DNA from: Streptomyces humidus
GTDB taxonomy: Bacteria > Actinomycetota > Actinomycetes > Streptomycetales > Streptomycetaceae
DNA: 64,000 nucleotides
Assembly: GCF_014649655.1 (NCBI RefSeq)
Contig: NZ_BMTL01000041.1
Coordinates: 17,604 to 81,603 of the forward strand
Direction: 5' to 3'
A program made the translations under genes and the position numbers. The notes beneath the pieces were generated by a model that was not told the origin of the DNA, ran no database searches, and saw only the letters and a program-made list of their open reading frames with translations. Positions 50,237 through 58,305 of this stretch are shown here, piece after piece; within the stretch, counting starts at the first letter, position 1, and the number at the start of each line of letters is the position of its first letter.

Positions 50237-51694
50237 TCACCGATTCTGCCGCTTCCACGGTCCGGTGATCGCCAGCATGATTCCCGGCGTCTGGATGTTG
50301 GCGTACAGGGTGTGGCCGTCGGGCGAGAAGGTGACGCCCGTGAACTCGCTGTACTCCGGGGCCTGCGCCGTGCCGATGTTGAGCTCGTTGCGGGCGATGG
50401 GGTAGGTGCGGCCGCGCTCGGTCGCGCCGAAGAGATGCTGGACGCCTTCGCCGTCCTCGGCGATGACGAGGCCGCCGTAGGGGGAGACGGTGATGTTGTC
50501 CGGGCCGTCGAAGGCGCCGTCGGCCGCCGGGTCGGGGTTCACCCCGAGCAGCACCTTCAGGGTCAGCGTGCGGCGCTTGGGGTCGTAGAACCAGACGGCG
50601 CCGTCGTGCTGCACGGGGCTCTCGCCGCGGGCGTACGAGGAGACGATGTACGCGCCGCCGTCGCCCCACCACATCCCCTCCAGCTTGCGGGCGCGGGTGA
50701 CCTGGCCGGCGGCGAACTGCTTGCGCACGGACACCGACCTCGCGTCGCGGTCGGGGACGTCGACCCAGTCGACGCCGTACACGGTGCCGGTCTTCGTGGC
50801 GCGGGAGAGGTCGTCGACGAACGTGCCGCCGGAGTCGAAGCACTTGAAGGCCTGAAGGACGCCCGCGTCGTCGGCGAGGGTGCGCAGCCTGCCCCGGCCG
50901 TGGCGGAAGCCGGCCGGCGGGGTCCACCGGTAGAGCAGGCCGTTGGGGCCCGAGGCGTCCTCGGTGAGGTACGCGTGGCCGTGTTTCGGATCGATGACGA
51001 CGGTCTCGTGGGCGTACCGGCCGAACGCCTTGACGGGCTTGGGGTCGCGGTTGGCCCGGCGGTCCGCGGGATCGACCTCGAAGACGTAGCCGTGATCCCT
51101 GGTCATGCCGTTCTGGCCGGCCTTGTCCTCGGTCTCCTCGCCGGAGAGCCAGGTGCCCCACGGGGTGGTGCCGCCCGCGCAGTTGGTGGAGGTGCCGGCG
51201 ATGCCGACCCACTCGGCGACATGGCCGCCGGGACGCACCTCGACGACCGTGCAGCCGCCGGCGGCGGCCGGGTCGTAGACATGGCCCTCGGTGAGGGGCA
51301 CCGGGTACTGCCAGTTGGCGCGCGGGCCCTTGAGCTCGTGGTTGTTGACGAGCAGGGTGGTGCCGCGCGGGCCGCAGAACGCGGCGGTGCCGTCGTGGTT
51401 GGACGGCGTGGTCTCGCCGGACTCCAGCCGGGTCCGGCCGCTGTAGGTGACGACGCGGTACCTGAACCCGGCGGGCAGCGCGAGGATGCCGTCCGGGTCG
51501 GGCAGGAGCGGGCCGTAGCCGACCTCGTGGCGCCCGGCGGCCGCCGGCTCGCCCGACGCGTCCGCGGTCTCCCCGGCGTCCGTGACGGCGAGGGCGTTCG
51601 GCGCGCTGGCGAGGGCGCCCACGCTGCCTGCCAGCGCGACCCCGGCGCCGGTGACCGCGGATCGCCTGGTGAAGTCCCTGCGGGTGAGCGACAT
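50237..51694 (-). CDS. PhoX-family (DUF839) secreted phosphatase-like protein
   Basis: A 485-residue protein with a Tat signal (LTRRDFTRRSAVTGAGVALAG). The beta-propeller of the PhoX/DUF839 family shows TTLLVNNHELKGPRANWQYP near residue 105, SGEETEDKAGQNG near 170, GRYAHETVVIDPKHGHAYLTEDAS near 215, MWWGDGGAYIVSSYARGES near 335 and FDGPDNITVSPYGGLVIAEDGEG near 395. PhoX enzymes are Ca2+/Fe3+ alkaline phosphatases exported by Tat. A well-formed PHO box upstream supports phosphate control. Some DUF839 proteins lack proven phosphatase activity, so the reaction is likely but not certain. Confidence 0.9.
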   Translation of the reverse strand: MSLTRRDFTRRSAVTGAGVALAGSVGALASAPNALAVTDAGETADASGEPAAAGRHEVGYGPLLPDPDGILALPAGFRYRVVTYSGRTRLESGETTPSNHDGTAAFCGPRGTTLLVNNHELKGPRANWQYPVPLTEGHVYDPAAAGGCTVVEVRPGGHVAEWVGIAGTSTNCAGGTTPWGTWLSGEETEDKAGQNGMTRDHGYVFEVDPADRRANRDPKPVKAFGRYAHETVVIDPKHGHAYLTEDASGPNGLLYRWTPPAGFRHGRGRLRTLADDAGVLQAFKCFDSGGTFVDDLSRATKTGTVYGVDWVDVPDRDARSVSVRKQFAAGQVTRARKLEGMWWGDGGAYIVSSYARGESPVQHDGAVWFYDPKRRTLTLKVLLGVNPDPAADGAFDGPDNITVSPYGGLVIAEDGEGVQHLFGATERGRTYPIARNELNIGTAQAPEYSEFTGVTFSPDGHTLYANIQTPGIMLAITGPWKRQNR

Positions 51695-51763
51695 GGTGTC
51701 TCCTGAGACGGTGGATGTGCCGTGGAGAGTGGTGGACTCCGGTATCGGCGACACCGTCCCGCC

Positions 51764-51785
51764 CATGCCTGAACGGGAGTTGAAC
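51764..51785 (-). promoter_or_regulatory. PHO box upstream of the PhoX-family gene
   Basis: On the minus strand GTTCAACTCCC (51785-51775) is followed directly by GTTCAGGCATG (51774-51764). These are two 11-base direct repeats with GTTCA at the start, as in Streptomyces PhoP sites. It lies about 70 bases before the start codon. Confidence 0.75.
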
Positions 51786-51854
51786 GGGGGGCGGCTTCGG
51801 GGGACCTGCTCTCGTGAATCCGCGCGGCTCACGGCGGCAGACCCCCGAGCGGGG

Positions 51855-53282
51855 CTATCCGCCGTGCTGCGAGCGGGCCTTGAAGGCGGCCTTGCGGGCT
51901 TCCTTGGCGATGCGCTTGTCGGGGTGCAGCCGTCCCATCGCCTCCAGGACGTCCGCGGTGGCCGGGTGGTCGACGCGCCAGGCGGCCGCGAAGAAGCCTC
52001 CGTGCTGCTGGGCCAGGCCTTCGACGAGGGCCTGGAGTTCCTCGGAGTTGCCCTCGGCGGCGAGCTGGGCGGCCAGCGTGTCGACGGTGAGCCAGAAGAC
52101 GAGGTCCTCGGAGGGGGCGGGCACGTCGGTCGCGCCGAGTTCGCTCAGCCAGACGCGGGCGAGGCCGCCGAGTTCGGGGTCGTCGAGCACCTCGCGCACG
52201 GCGGGTTCGGCCTGGCCGCCGACGAGGGACAGGGCCTGCTGGCAGCGCAGCCGGCGGAGCGGGGCGCCGGCGTCCGAGCCGCGGGCGGCGGCCAGCAACT
52301 CCCGTGCGGCGGAGAGAGGTTCGCGGCGGGCGAGCCAGTGCTCGGTCTCGGCCAGGGCGGCGCCCGGGCCGTAGCCCGCGCTGCCGTCGAGGAGGGCGTC
52401 GGCGCCCTTGTCGGCGAGGTCGCCGACCGCCGGGGCGTCGAAGCCGGCCTCCTGGAGGCGGGCCCGCAGCCCGTACAGGCCGAGCGGCGTGAGGCGGACG
52501 ACGCCGTAGCGGGCGACGTCGGTGTCGTCGAGGGGGGCGGTGGGCTCCTCGTCGGCGTCCGTCAGCAGGGCCTCGTCGACGGGCCGGTAGGCGACGAGGC
52601 CGATGGGCTCCAGCAGACGGAACTGGTCGTCGAGACGCATCATCGCGTCGGAGACCTGCTCCAGGACGTCGTTGGAGGGGGTGCCCATGTCGCCGGGGAT
52701 GATCATGGAGGCGGCGAGCGCGGGGAGCGGGACGGGGCCCTCGCCGGGGCCGTCGTCGCCGGCGGTGAGGACGTAGAGGTTGCCGAGCACGCCGTCGAGG
52801 AACTCGGCCTCGGCCTCGGGGTTCCAGTCGAGCCGGGAGAAGTCGACCTGGCCGCCTTCGTCCATCGCCTCCATCAGTTCGTCGAGGTCGGGGACGGCCG
52901 CCTCGGCGAGCACGGCCTCCAGGGCGGTGAGCCAGACGGCGAGCACGTCGTGCGGGGCGCCGCCGGTCAGCAGGGCCAGGTCCTCGCCGGCCGTGACCGT
53001 GCCGGCCTCCTCGTCCACGACCTCCACGAGCCCGGCGTCCACGGCGGTCCGCCAGGCCTCGCTCGCCTGGGCGGCGGCGTCCTCCCCGGTCAGCCCGAGC
53101 GCCTCGGCGGCCCCCGCCAGCTGCTCCTCGACGAGTCCGCCCCCGGCGTCCACGCGGGTGTCGCGGCCGGCCCAGCGGGCGAGCAGGGCGGCCCGGGAGA
53201 GCAAGGGCGTGGACAGGGCGTCGCGCGCCAGCTCCGCTTCGGTGTGCAGCCGCACCGGCGGCAGGGGGGAGCTGTCTGACAT
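51855..53282 (-). CDS. Hypothetical protein, acidic and helical
   Basis: I do not recognise a domain in this 475-residue protein. It is acidic and Ala/Leu-rich, with no signal or membrane segment. The N-terminal half contains a winged-helix-like stretch (YGVVRLTPLGLYGLRARLQEAGFD, near residue 270). The C-terminal half has repeated helical segments (PLRRLRCQQALSLVGGQAEPAVREVLDDPELGGLARVW) that resemble HEAT-type repeats. It ends KEARKAAFKARSQHGG. It lies on the same strand as the PhoX-family gene but is separated by 160 bases including the PHO box. Function unknown. Confidence 0.8.
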   Translation of the reverse strand: MSDSSPLPPVRLHTEAELARDALSTPLLSRAALLARWAGRDTRVDAGGGLVEEQLAGAAEALGLTGEDAAAQASEAWRTAVDAGLVEVVDEEAGTVTAGEDLALLTGGAPHDVLAVWLTALEAVLAEAAVPDLDELMEAMDEGGQVDFSRLDWNPEAEAEFLDGVLGNLYVLTAGDDGPGEGPVPLPALAASMIIPGDMGTPSNDVLEQVSDAMMRLDDQFRLLEPIGLVAYRPVDEALLTDADEEPTAPLDDTDVARYGVVRLTPLGLYGLRARLQEAGFDAPAVGDLADKGADALLDGSAGYGPGAALAETEHWLARREPLSAARELLAAARGSDAGAPLRRLRCQQALSLVGGQAEPAVREVLDDPELGGLARVWLSELGATDVPAPSEDLVFWLTVDTLAAQLAAEGNSEELQALVEGLAQQHGGFFAAAWRVDHPATADVLEAMGRLHPDKRIAKEARKAAFKARSQHGG

Positions 53283-53439
53283 CGGCTGGTTCTCCTAGGG
53301 CGCATGGTGCCGCCGGCCCGCTGGGGCCACTGGGCCACTCAGCCTAGACGGATATGGGCCCATGCCGCCCGGTTCATCTCCCCGACGGCCTGCGTACATG
53401 GCCGAAACCTTGACAAGTGGCTTGAGAAAGCAGGAGATT

Positions 53440-53491
53440 GACGCGCGTAGAAATCCACTGGACAGCTGTTCACCGGGTTTCTACGCGCGTC
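53440..53491. promoter_or_regulatory. 14-bp perfect inverted repeat upstream of the secreted nuclease
   Basis: GACGCGCGTAGAAA (53440-53453) and TTTCTACGCGCGTC (53478-53491) are perfect inverted copies separated by 24 bases. They lie 82 bases before the nuclease start. A TTGACA is present at 53410-53415. The repeat may be a dimeric operator pair or a leader hairpin. Confidence 0.65.
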
Positions 53492-53573
53492 GCGCACCGC
53501 TCCGCCGGTCGCGTCCCGCGTCCCGTGCTTCACCCTCGTCCCGGCGCTCACGTACGTCCCCGGAGGGATTCCG

Positions 53574-55400
53574 TTGCCGAGCAAGAAGTCCGCGCGTCTC
53601 GCCGCGCTCACCGTCGCCGCCGCCTGTTCCGCGGCCTCCACCGTCGCCCTGGGCGCACCCGCGCAGGCGGACACGGTGGCCGTCCACGACATCCAGGGCA
53701 CGACCCGGATCTCCCCGTACGCCGGCAAGGCGGTCACGGGCGTGGCCGGAATCGTCACCGGTGTGCGCGCCTACGGCTCGTCCAAGGGGTTCTGGATCCA
53801 GGATCCGAATCCGGACGCCGACCCCGCCACCAGTGAGGGCGTCTTCGTCTTCACCGGCTCCGCCCCGAAGGCCGCCGTCGGCGACTCCGTCACGGTCACC
53901 GGCACGGTCTCGGAGTTCGTGCCCGGTGGCACGTCCAGCGGCAACCAGTCGGTCACGGAGATCACCAAGCCCACGGTGACCGTCCTGTCCGGCGGCAACG
54001 CGGTCCCGACCGCGACCGTCGTGGACGCCGGCTCGGTCCCGGCCGCGTACGCCCCGGCGGGCGACGCCGCCGCGGGCAACTCGATCAACGCGCTCGCCCT
54101 GCGGCCCGACAGCTACGCCCTGGACTACTACGAGTCCCTCGAGGGCATGAGCGTCCGGGTCGCCGACACCCGTGTGGTCACCGCCACCGACCCCTACAGC
54201 GAGCTGTGGGTCACGGTGAAACCGCGTGAGAACTCCACCCGCCGCGGTGGCGCGCTCTACGGCTCCTACGCGTCGCAGAACACCGGCCGGCTGCAGATCC
54301 AGTCCCTCGGCGCGACGGCCGACTTCCCCGTCGCGAACGTCGGCGACACCCTTGACGGCGTCACCGAGGGCCCCCTGGACTACAACCAGTTCGGCGGCTA
54401 CACGCTCGTCGCCGGCCGGCTCGGCACGCTGAAGAGCGGCGGCCTGGAGCGGGAAACGACGCGCAAGCAGAAGAAGGGCGAGCTCGCGGTCGCGACGTAC
54501 AACGTCGAGAACCTCGACCCCTCGGACACCACCTTCGAGGCGCACGCCTCCGCGATCGTGAACAACCTGAAGTCGCCCGACATCGTCTCGCTGGAGGAGA
54601 TCCAGGACGACAACGGCGCCAAGGACGACGGCACGGTCACCGCCGGCGCGACGATGAGCAAGCTGATCGACGCGATCGTCGCGGCCGGCGGCCCGACGTA
54701 CGACTGGCGCTCCATCGACCCGGTCGACGACCAGGACGGCGGCCAGCCGGGCGGCAACATCCGCCAGGTGTTCCTCTTCAACCCCGAGCGGGTGTCCTTC
54801 ACGGACCGCGCGGGCGGCGACTCCACCACCGCGGTGGGCGTCGCCAAGGTGCACGGCAAGGCCCGGCTGACGGCCTCCCCCGGCCGCGTCGCACCGGGCG
54901 ACGACGCCTGGAAGGCGAGCCGCAAGCCGCTCGCGGGCGAGTTCGTCTTCCGTGGCAGGACGGTCTTCGTGATCGCCAACCACCTCAACTCCAAGGGGGG
55001 CGACCAGGGTCTGACCTCGCAGTACCAGCCGGTGGTGCGGAGTTCGGAGATCCAGCGACACGCGCAGGCCACGCTGGTCAACGCGTTCGTCAAGAGCATC
55101 CTGGACGTCCAGAAGAACGCCGACGTCGTCGCGCTCGGCGACATGAACGACTTCGAGTTCTCCGGCACCGCGAAGATCCTCGAAGGCGACGGCGAGCTGT
55201 GGTCGGCGATCAAGTCGCTGCCGAAGAGCGAGCGTTACACCTACGACTACCAGGGCAACCAGCAGGTCCTGGACCAGATCCTGGTGAGCCCGTCGATCCG
55301 GCGGAGCTGCGACCTCGCGTACGACAGCGTGCACATCAACTCGGAGTTCCACGACCAGATCAGCGACCACGACCCGCAGGTGCTGCGCTTCGAGCCGTGA
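53574..55400 (+). CDS. Secreted endonuclease/exonuclease/phosphatase-family protein (ExeM/NucH type)
   Basis: A 608-residue secreted enzyme starting at TTG, with GGAGGG 6 bases upstream. The signal is AALTVAAACSAASTVALGAPAQA. An OB-fold DNA-binding domain follows (residues 40-130, with ISPYAGKAVTGVAGIVTGV and GDSVTVTGTVSEF). The EEP catalytic domain starts near residue 305: VATYNVENLDP, DIVSLEEIQDD with the metal Glu, VIANHLNSKGGDQG with the catalytic His, VALGDMNDFEFSG, and the final SDHDPQVLRF. It should degrade extracellular DNA or remove phosphates. Its neighbour, a PhoX-family gene with a PHO box, suggests a phosphate-scavenging role. Confidence 0.92.
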   Translation: MPSKKSARLAALTVAAACSAASTVALGAPAQADTVAVHDIQGTTRISPYAGKAVTGVAGIVTGVRAYGSSKGFWIQDPNPDADPATSEGVFVFTGSAPKAAVGDSVTVTGTVSEFVPGGTSSGNQSVTEITKPTVTVLSGGNAVPTATVVDAGSVPAAYAPAGDAAAGNSINALALRPDSYALDYYESLEGMSVRVADTRVVTATDPYSELWVTVKPRENSTRRGGALYGSYASQNTGRLQIQSLGATADFPVANVGDTLDGVTEGPLDYNQFGGYTLVAGRLGTLKSGGLERETTRKQKKGELAVATYNVENLDPSDTTFEAHASAIVNNLKSPDIVSLEEIQDDNGAKDDGTVTAGATMSKLIDAIVAAGGPTYDWRSIDPVDDQDGGQPGGNIRQVFLFNPERVSFTDRAGGDSTTAVGVAKVHGKARLTASPGRVAPGDDAWKASRKPLAGEFVFRGRTVFVIANHLNSKGGDQGLTSQYQPVVRSSEIQRHAQATLVNAFVKSILDVQKNADVVALGDMNDFEFSGTAKILEGDGELWSAIKSLPKSERYTYDYQGNQQVLDQILVSPSIRRSCDLAYDSVHINSEFHDQISDHDPQVLRFEP

Positions 55401-55457
55401 CTCCTCCTGGATCAGGGCCGGTGCGCGGTCCGATGACGTGCCGGGGGCGCGGAAGCC

Positions 55458-55497
55458 GACGACGGACTCGGACTCACCGGGTCCCCGGACCGTCGTC
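55458..55497 (+). terminator. Possible terminator after the nuclease gene
   Basis: GACGACGG (55458-55465) pairs with CCGTCGTC (55490-55497), 58 bases after the stop. The long loop makes it weaker than the hairpins that follow. Confidence 0.5.
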
Positions 55498-55621
55498 CTG
55501 AGGCCGGCGGTCCGGCGGTCGCGCGCGCCCTCGCCGCCCCGGGACGCCCGCCCGCGACGGTGAGGCCGTCCGGCGCGCGGGGTGCCTCTGACCCGGCGAA
55601 GGCGGCGCGGGCGGCCGACGG

Positions 55622-55670
55622 CGCAGGCAGGCCCGGCCCCCGCTGGTCGCGGGGGCCGGGCCTGCCTGCG
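55622..55670. terminator. 22-bp perfect hairpin terminator
   Basis: A 22-bp perfect stem (55622-55643 against 55649-55670, beginning CGCAGGCAGGCCCGGCC) has the loop TGGTC. It lies between the convergent nuclease and DUF3618 genes and can serve either strand. Confidence 0.88.
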
Positions 55671-55705
55671 TGCCTACCGTGCGTGCCGGGTCCCGGACGA
55701 CCGGC

Positions 55706-55749
55706 GCCGGCCCTGTGGACGCGCCGCGCGGCGCGTGCACAGGGCCGGC
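55706..55749. terminator. Second hairpin terminator, next to the DUF3618 gene end
   Basis: Arms of 20 bases (55706-55725 against 55730-55749), GCCGGCCCTGTG then ACGCGCC, pair fully except for one G/G mismatch. It is 16 bases past the DUF3618 stop. Confidence 0.82.
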
Positions 55750-55765
55750 AGCGGCCGAGGACGCG

Positions 55766-56308
55766 TCAGCACTTCCAGCGCTTCGCCCTGCTCCCGCCCC
55801 GCGTCCCGGCCACCACGAGGGCCACCGCGGCCGCGCCCGCGATCGCCGACGGCCACGGATGCCGCCGCGCGAACCCCACGGCCGCACGGAACACCGCGGG
55901 GGCGGAGCTCTCGGCGGTGCGACCCGCGTCCGCCGCCTTTCCCCGGAGGTCGTGACGGGCGTGGACCGCCCGTTCCTGGGCGGTGTGCCCGGCCCGGAGC
56001 GCCGTCTCCTGCACGGTGTGCCCCGCTCGGCTCGCCTTCTCCTGCGTGGCGTGGCCGGCGTGGCTCGCCCGCTCCTGGACCGCGTGACCGGCGCGGTTCG
56101 CACGTTCCTGCATGTGACGCCCCGCCTCGGCGGCCGAGCTGCGCAACTGCACGGTCATCGCGCCCGCACGGTCCCGCAGGTCGGCGGCCCGGGCCCGAGC
56201 GCGTCCGCGCACGTCGGCCTTGGCCGCCAACTCCTCGACGGTCTCACCCAGTCGATGCCTGGTCTGCTCGATCTGACGACGCAGGTCCGCCGCCGCCTCG
56301 TCCGTCAT
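55766..56308 (-). CDS. DUF3618 membrane protein with 11-residue repeats
   Basis: A 180-residue protein. The N-terminal DUF3618 region is LRRQIEQTRHRLGETVEELAAKADVRGRAR. The middle (about 65-120) consists of five 11-residue repeats of the type AGHAVQERASH, rich in Ala, Gly, His, Gln and Glu, like amphipathic LEA-type helices. One membrane helix near the C-terminus (WPSAIAGAAAVALVVAGT) is followed by a basic tail ending RWKC. Its ATG overlaps the holin-like stop (ATGA). DUF3618 and phage-holin-family genes are usually paired in actinobacteria and are thought to belong to stress-related envelope systems; the function is not known. Confidence 0.9.
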   Translation of the reverse strand: MTDEAAADLRRQIEQTRHRLGETVEELAAKADVRGRARARAADLRDRAGAMTVQLRSSAAEAGRHMQERANRAGHAVQERASHAGHATQEKASRAGHTVQETALRAGHTAQERAVHARHDLRGKAADAGRTAESSAPAVFRAAVGFARRHPWPSAIAGAAAVALVVAGTRGGSRAKRWKC

Positions 56309-56724
56309 CGGTGCGCCCTTTCCTTGATCTCCTCGACATCGGCCTTGACGCTGCCGAGAGTCTGCTCGGGGGTCGGCGGCGCCGCCCGGCGCAGCTGTGC
56401 ACGGCCGGCCGCGCCCAGCACGGCGGCGATCACGAACAGCACCGCCGTCACCACGAGCGCCGCCGCCCAGACGGGCAGCACCAGCGAGAGAGCGGCCACG
56501 GCCGCGCCGGCGAGGGCGAGCAGACCGGCGTAGCCGAACGCTCCCGCGGCGCCGAGCAGACCGCCGCCGCGGCCGGCGCGCCGGCCCTTCTCGGCGAACT
56601 CCTGCTTGGCCAGGGCCAGTTCCTGTCGTACGAGTGTGGAGAGCTGCTCGGTGGCCTGGCCGACGAGTTCGCCGACCGTGTGATGCCCGTCCTGGACGGG
56701 CCGGAAGTCCGTGGTGCCGGTCAC
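56305..56724 (-). CDS. Phage holin-family (Actinobacterial holin-X-like) membrane protein
   Basis: A 139-residue protein. A short amphipathic N-terminus (TVGELVGQATEQLSTLVRQELALAKQEFAEKG) is followed by two membrane helices (GLLALAGAAVAALSLVLPV and AALVVTAVLFVIAAVLG) and a charged C-terminus (SVKADVEEIKERAHR). This matches the Phage_holin_3_6/holin-X group, which is chromosomal and not evidence of a phage. The GTG start follows GGAGG. It is the first gene of a two-gene operon with the DUF3618 protein. Confidence 0.88.
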   Translation of the reverse strand: MTGTTDFRPVQDGHHTVGELVGQATEQLSTLVRQELALAKQEFAEKGRRAGRGGGLLGAAGAFGYAGLLALAGAAVAALSLVLPVWAAALVVTAVLFVIAAVLGAAGRAQLRRAAPPTPEQTLGSVKADVEEIKERAHR

Positions 56725-57052
56725 GGTGCTCCGCCTCCTCTCGGTTTCCGGAGACATCCGGGTACCCCGGCCGGTGCGCACTACCCATGCGGCGGACAGG
56801 CCGCGCGGGGGCGGCCGAACGGCGACCGAGGCCCGGGAAGGACTCCGGAGAACCCCGGAGAGCCCCGGAGAACACCCGGGGACGGCCGAAAAGCGCCGGG
56901 AAAGCCGGGGGCGGGCCGGGGAGCATGCCGGGCCGTACCGGGGCCGGGCGGGGGACATACCCCGACCGGCACACAATGTCGCAGCAGTTCTTACGCATAT
57001 ACCGTAGGAGAATTAAGTAGAGCTTCACTGTCGATCGGCCGAGACTGCTCCC
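56725..57052. other. 328-bp divergent region with 10-bp tandem repeats
   Basis: No gene is seen. Three 10-base repeats ACTCCGGAGA / ACCCCGGAGA / GCCCCGGAGA fill 56841-56870, with a fourth degenerate unit. The last 65 bases before dapA are AT-rich (TTCTTACGCATATACC at about 56989) and probably contain its promoter. Confidence 0.6.
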
Positions 57053-57979
57053 ATGACGACAGCCTCCTCACCCGGCGCTCCGACGCCCGCCCCGGCCCGC
57101 ACCGCGGTCTTCGGCCGGGCCCTCTGCGCGATGGTCACCCCCTTCACCGGCTCCGGCGCGCTCGATCACGACGGCGCACAGCGACTGGCCGACCGGCTGG
57201 TGTCCGCGGGCTGCGACGGGCTGGTGCTCTCGGGCACCACGGGCGAGTCGCCGACCACGTCGGACGCCGAGAAGGCGGAGCTGGTGGCGGCGGTGCGGGC
57301 GGCGGTCGGCGACCGGGCGTCGATCGTCACGGGGGTGGGCACGTCAGACACCCGCCACACCGTCGCCCTCGCGCGGGCCGCCGAAAGGGCGGGGGCGGAC
57401 GGGGTGCTCGTGGTCACCCCGTACTACAGCAGACCGCCCCAGGACGCCGTGGAGGCCCACTTCCGGGAGGTCGCGGACGCGTCCGCACTGCCCGTGATGC
57501 TGTACGACATCCCCGGCCGCACCGGCACCCGGATCGAGCCGGACACGATGCTCCGGCTCGCCGAGCACCCCCGGATCGTCGCGGTGAAGGACTGCTCCTA
57601 CGACTTCCTCGGCGTCCAGAAGGTGCTCGCGCGCACCGGGCTGGCGTATTACGCGGGCTGCGACGAGCACAACCTCGCGCTGTACGCGGTCGGCGCAGCG
57701 GGATATGTCAGCACGGTCGCGAACGTGGTCCCGGACCGGCTCCGGGCCGTGCTGGACGACTTCGACGCCCGGGACACCGCCGGAGCCGCCCGGCGGCAGC
57801 GACAGGTCACAGAGCTGGTGGAGGCGATGATGGCGTCGGGCCTGCCCGGAGCCGTCACCGCCAAGGCGCTTCTGGGCGATCTGGGCCTGCCGTCCGGCCC
57901 GGTCCGCGCTCCGTTGCGGCCCGCGGACCGGGAGACGGTCGACGGGCTGCGCGCGGTCTACGAACGCCTGGTGGCCTGA
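57053..57979 (+). CDS. dapA: 4-hydroxy-tetrahydrodipicolinate synthase
   Basis: A 308-residue class I lyase that condenses pyruvate with aspartate semialdehyde at the start of the lysine/diaminopimelate branch. It has GRALCAMVTPFTGSGALD, LVLSGTTGESPTTSDAEK near residue 60 with the paired Thr residues, VMLYDIPGRTG with the catalytic Tyr near 150, and the Schiff-base lysine in IVAVKDCSYDF near 180. GTTGESPT and YDIPGRTG fit true DapA, in contrast with the sugar-acid lyases elsewhere in this window. dapD lies 2.5 kb on, beyond helR. Confidence 0.92.
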   Translation: MTTASSPGAPTPAPARTAVFGRALCAMVTPFTGSGALDHDGAQRLADRLVSAGCDGLVLSGTTGESPTTSDAEKAELVAAVRAAVGDRASIVTGVGTSDTRHTVALARAAERAGADGVLVVTPYYSRPPQDAVEAHFREVADASALPVMLYDIPGRTGTRIEPDTMLRLAEHPRIVAVKDCSYDFLGVQKVLARTGLAYYAGCDEHNLALYAVGAAGYVSTVANVVPDRLRAVLDDFDARDTAGAARRQRQVTELVEAMMASGLPGAVTAKALLGDLGLPSGPVRAPLRPADRETVDGLRAVYERLVA

Positions 57980-58006
57980 CCGGGCGGCGCGGTCTCCCTG
58001 AGGAGA

Positions 58007-58040
58007 GATCCGGGGGGGATCCAGGGGGGAGATCCGGGGG
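58007..58040. repeat. GATCCGGGGG direct repeats
   Basis: Three copies of GATCC(G/A)GGGGG start at 58007, 58018 and 58031, between dapA and its terminator hairpin. Confidence 0.75.
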
Positions 58041-58050
58041 ACACGACAAA

Positions 58051-58076
58051 GGCAAGGAGGTGATGCGCTCCTTGCC
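58051..58076. terminator. Hairpin between dapA and helR
   Basis: GGCAAGGAG (58051-58059) and CTCCTTGCC (58068-58076) form a perfect 9-bp stem with an 8-base loop, flanked by AAA and ACTTT. It probably ends dapA transcripts and isolates helR. Confidence 0.75.
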
Positions 58077-58099
58077 ACTTTCAACGTATAGCGCAACGG

Positions 58100-58119
58100 G
58101 GGGCTTGCGGCAAGGCCCC
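58100..58119 (+). promoter_or_regulatory. Rifamycin-associated element (RAE) upstream of helR
   Basis: GGGGCTTGCGGCAAGGCCCC is the RAE inverted repeat known from actinobacterial rifamycin-inactivating genes, here in full. It lies 187 bases before the helR start, leaving a long 5' leader. Its presence predicts induction by rifamycins. Confidence 0.92.
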
Positions 58120-58305
58120 CGTCGTGACGCAGAATCTCCGGCCTGGGCCGGTGTCCGGCGGACGGGCCGACCGCCCGCCCCCGCCCGGCACCGGTCGCCC
58201 GGCACCCACGTGTGCGGTCGAGAACACGAGAACCACGAGAATGGGCCTACCCGGGCGGCACGGACCGACCGCGGTCGCAAGCGATCTCATATCGGAGCTG
58301 ATGAC

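Noticed and set aside
56305..56724. Prophage marker (holin)
   Set aside because: The holin-X-type protein is a common chromosomal actinobacterial gene paired with DUF3618, and no phage genes are near.
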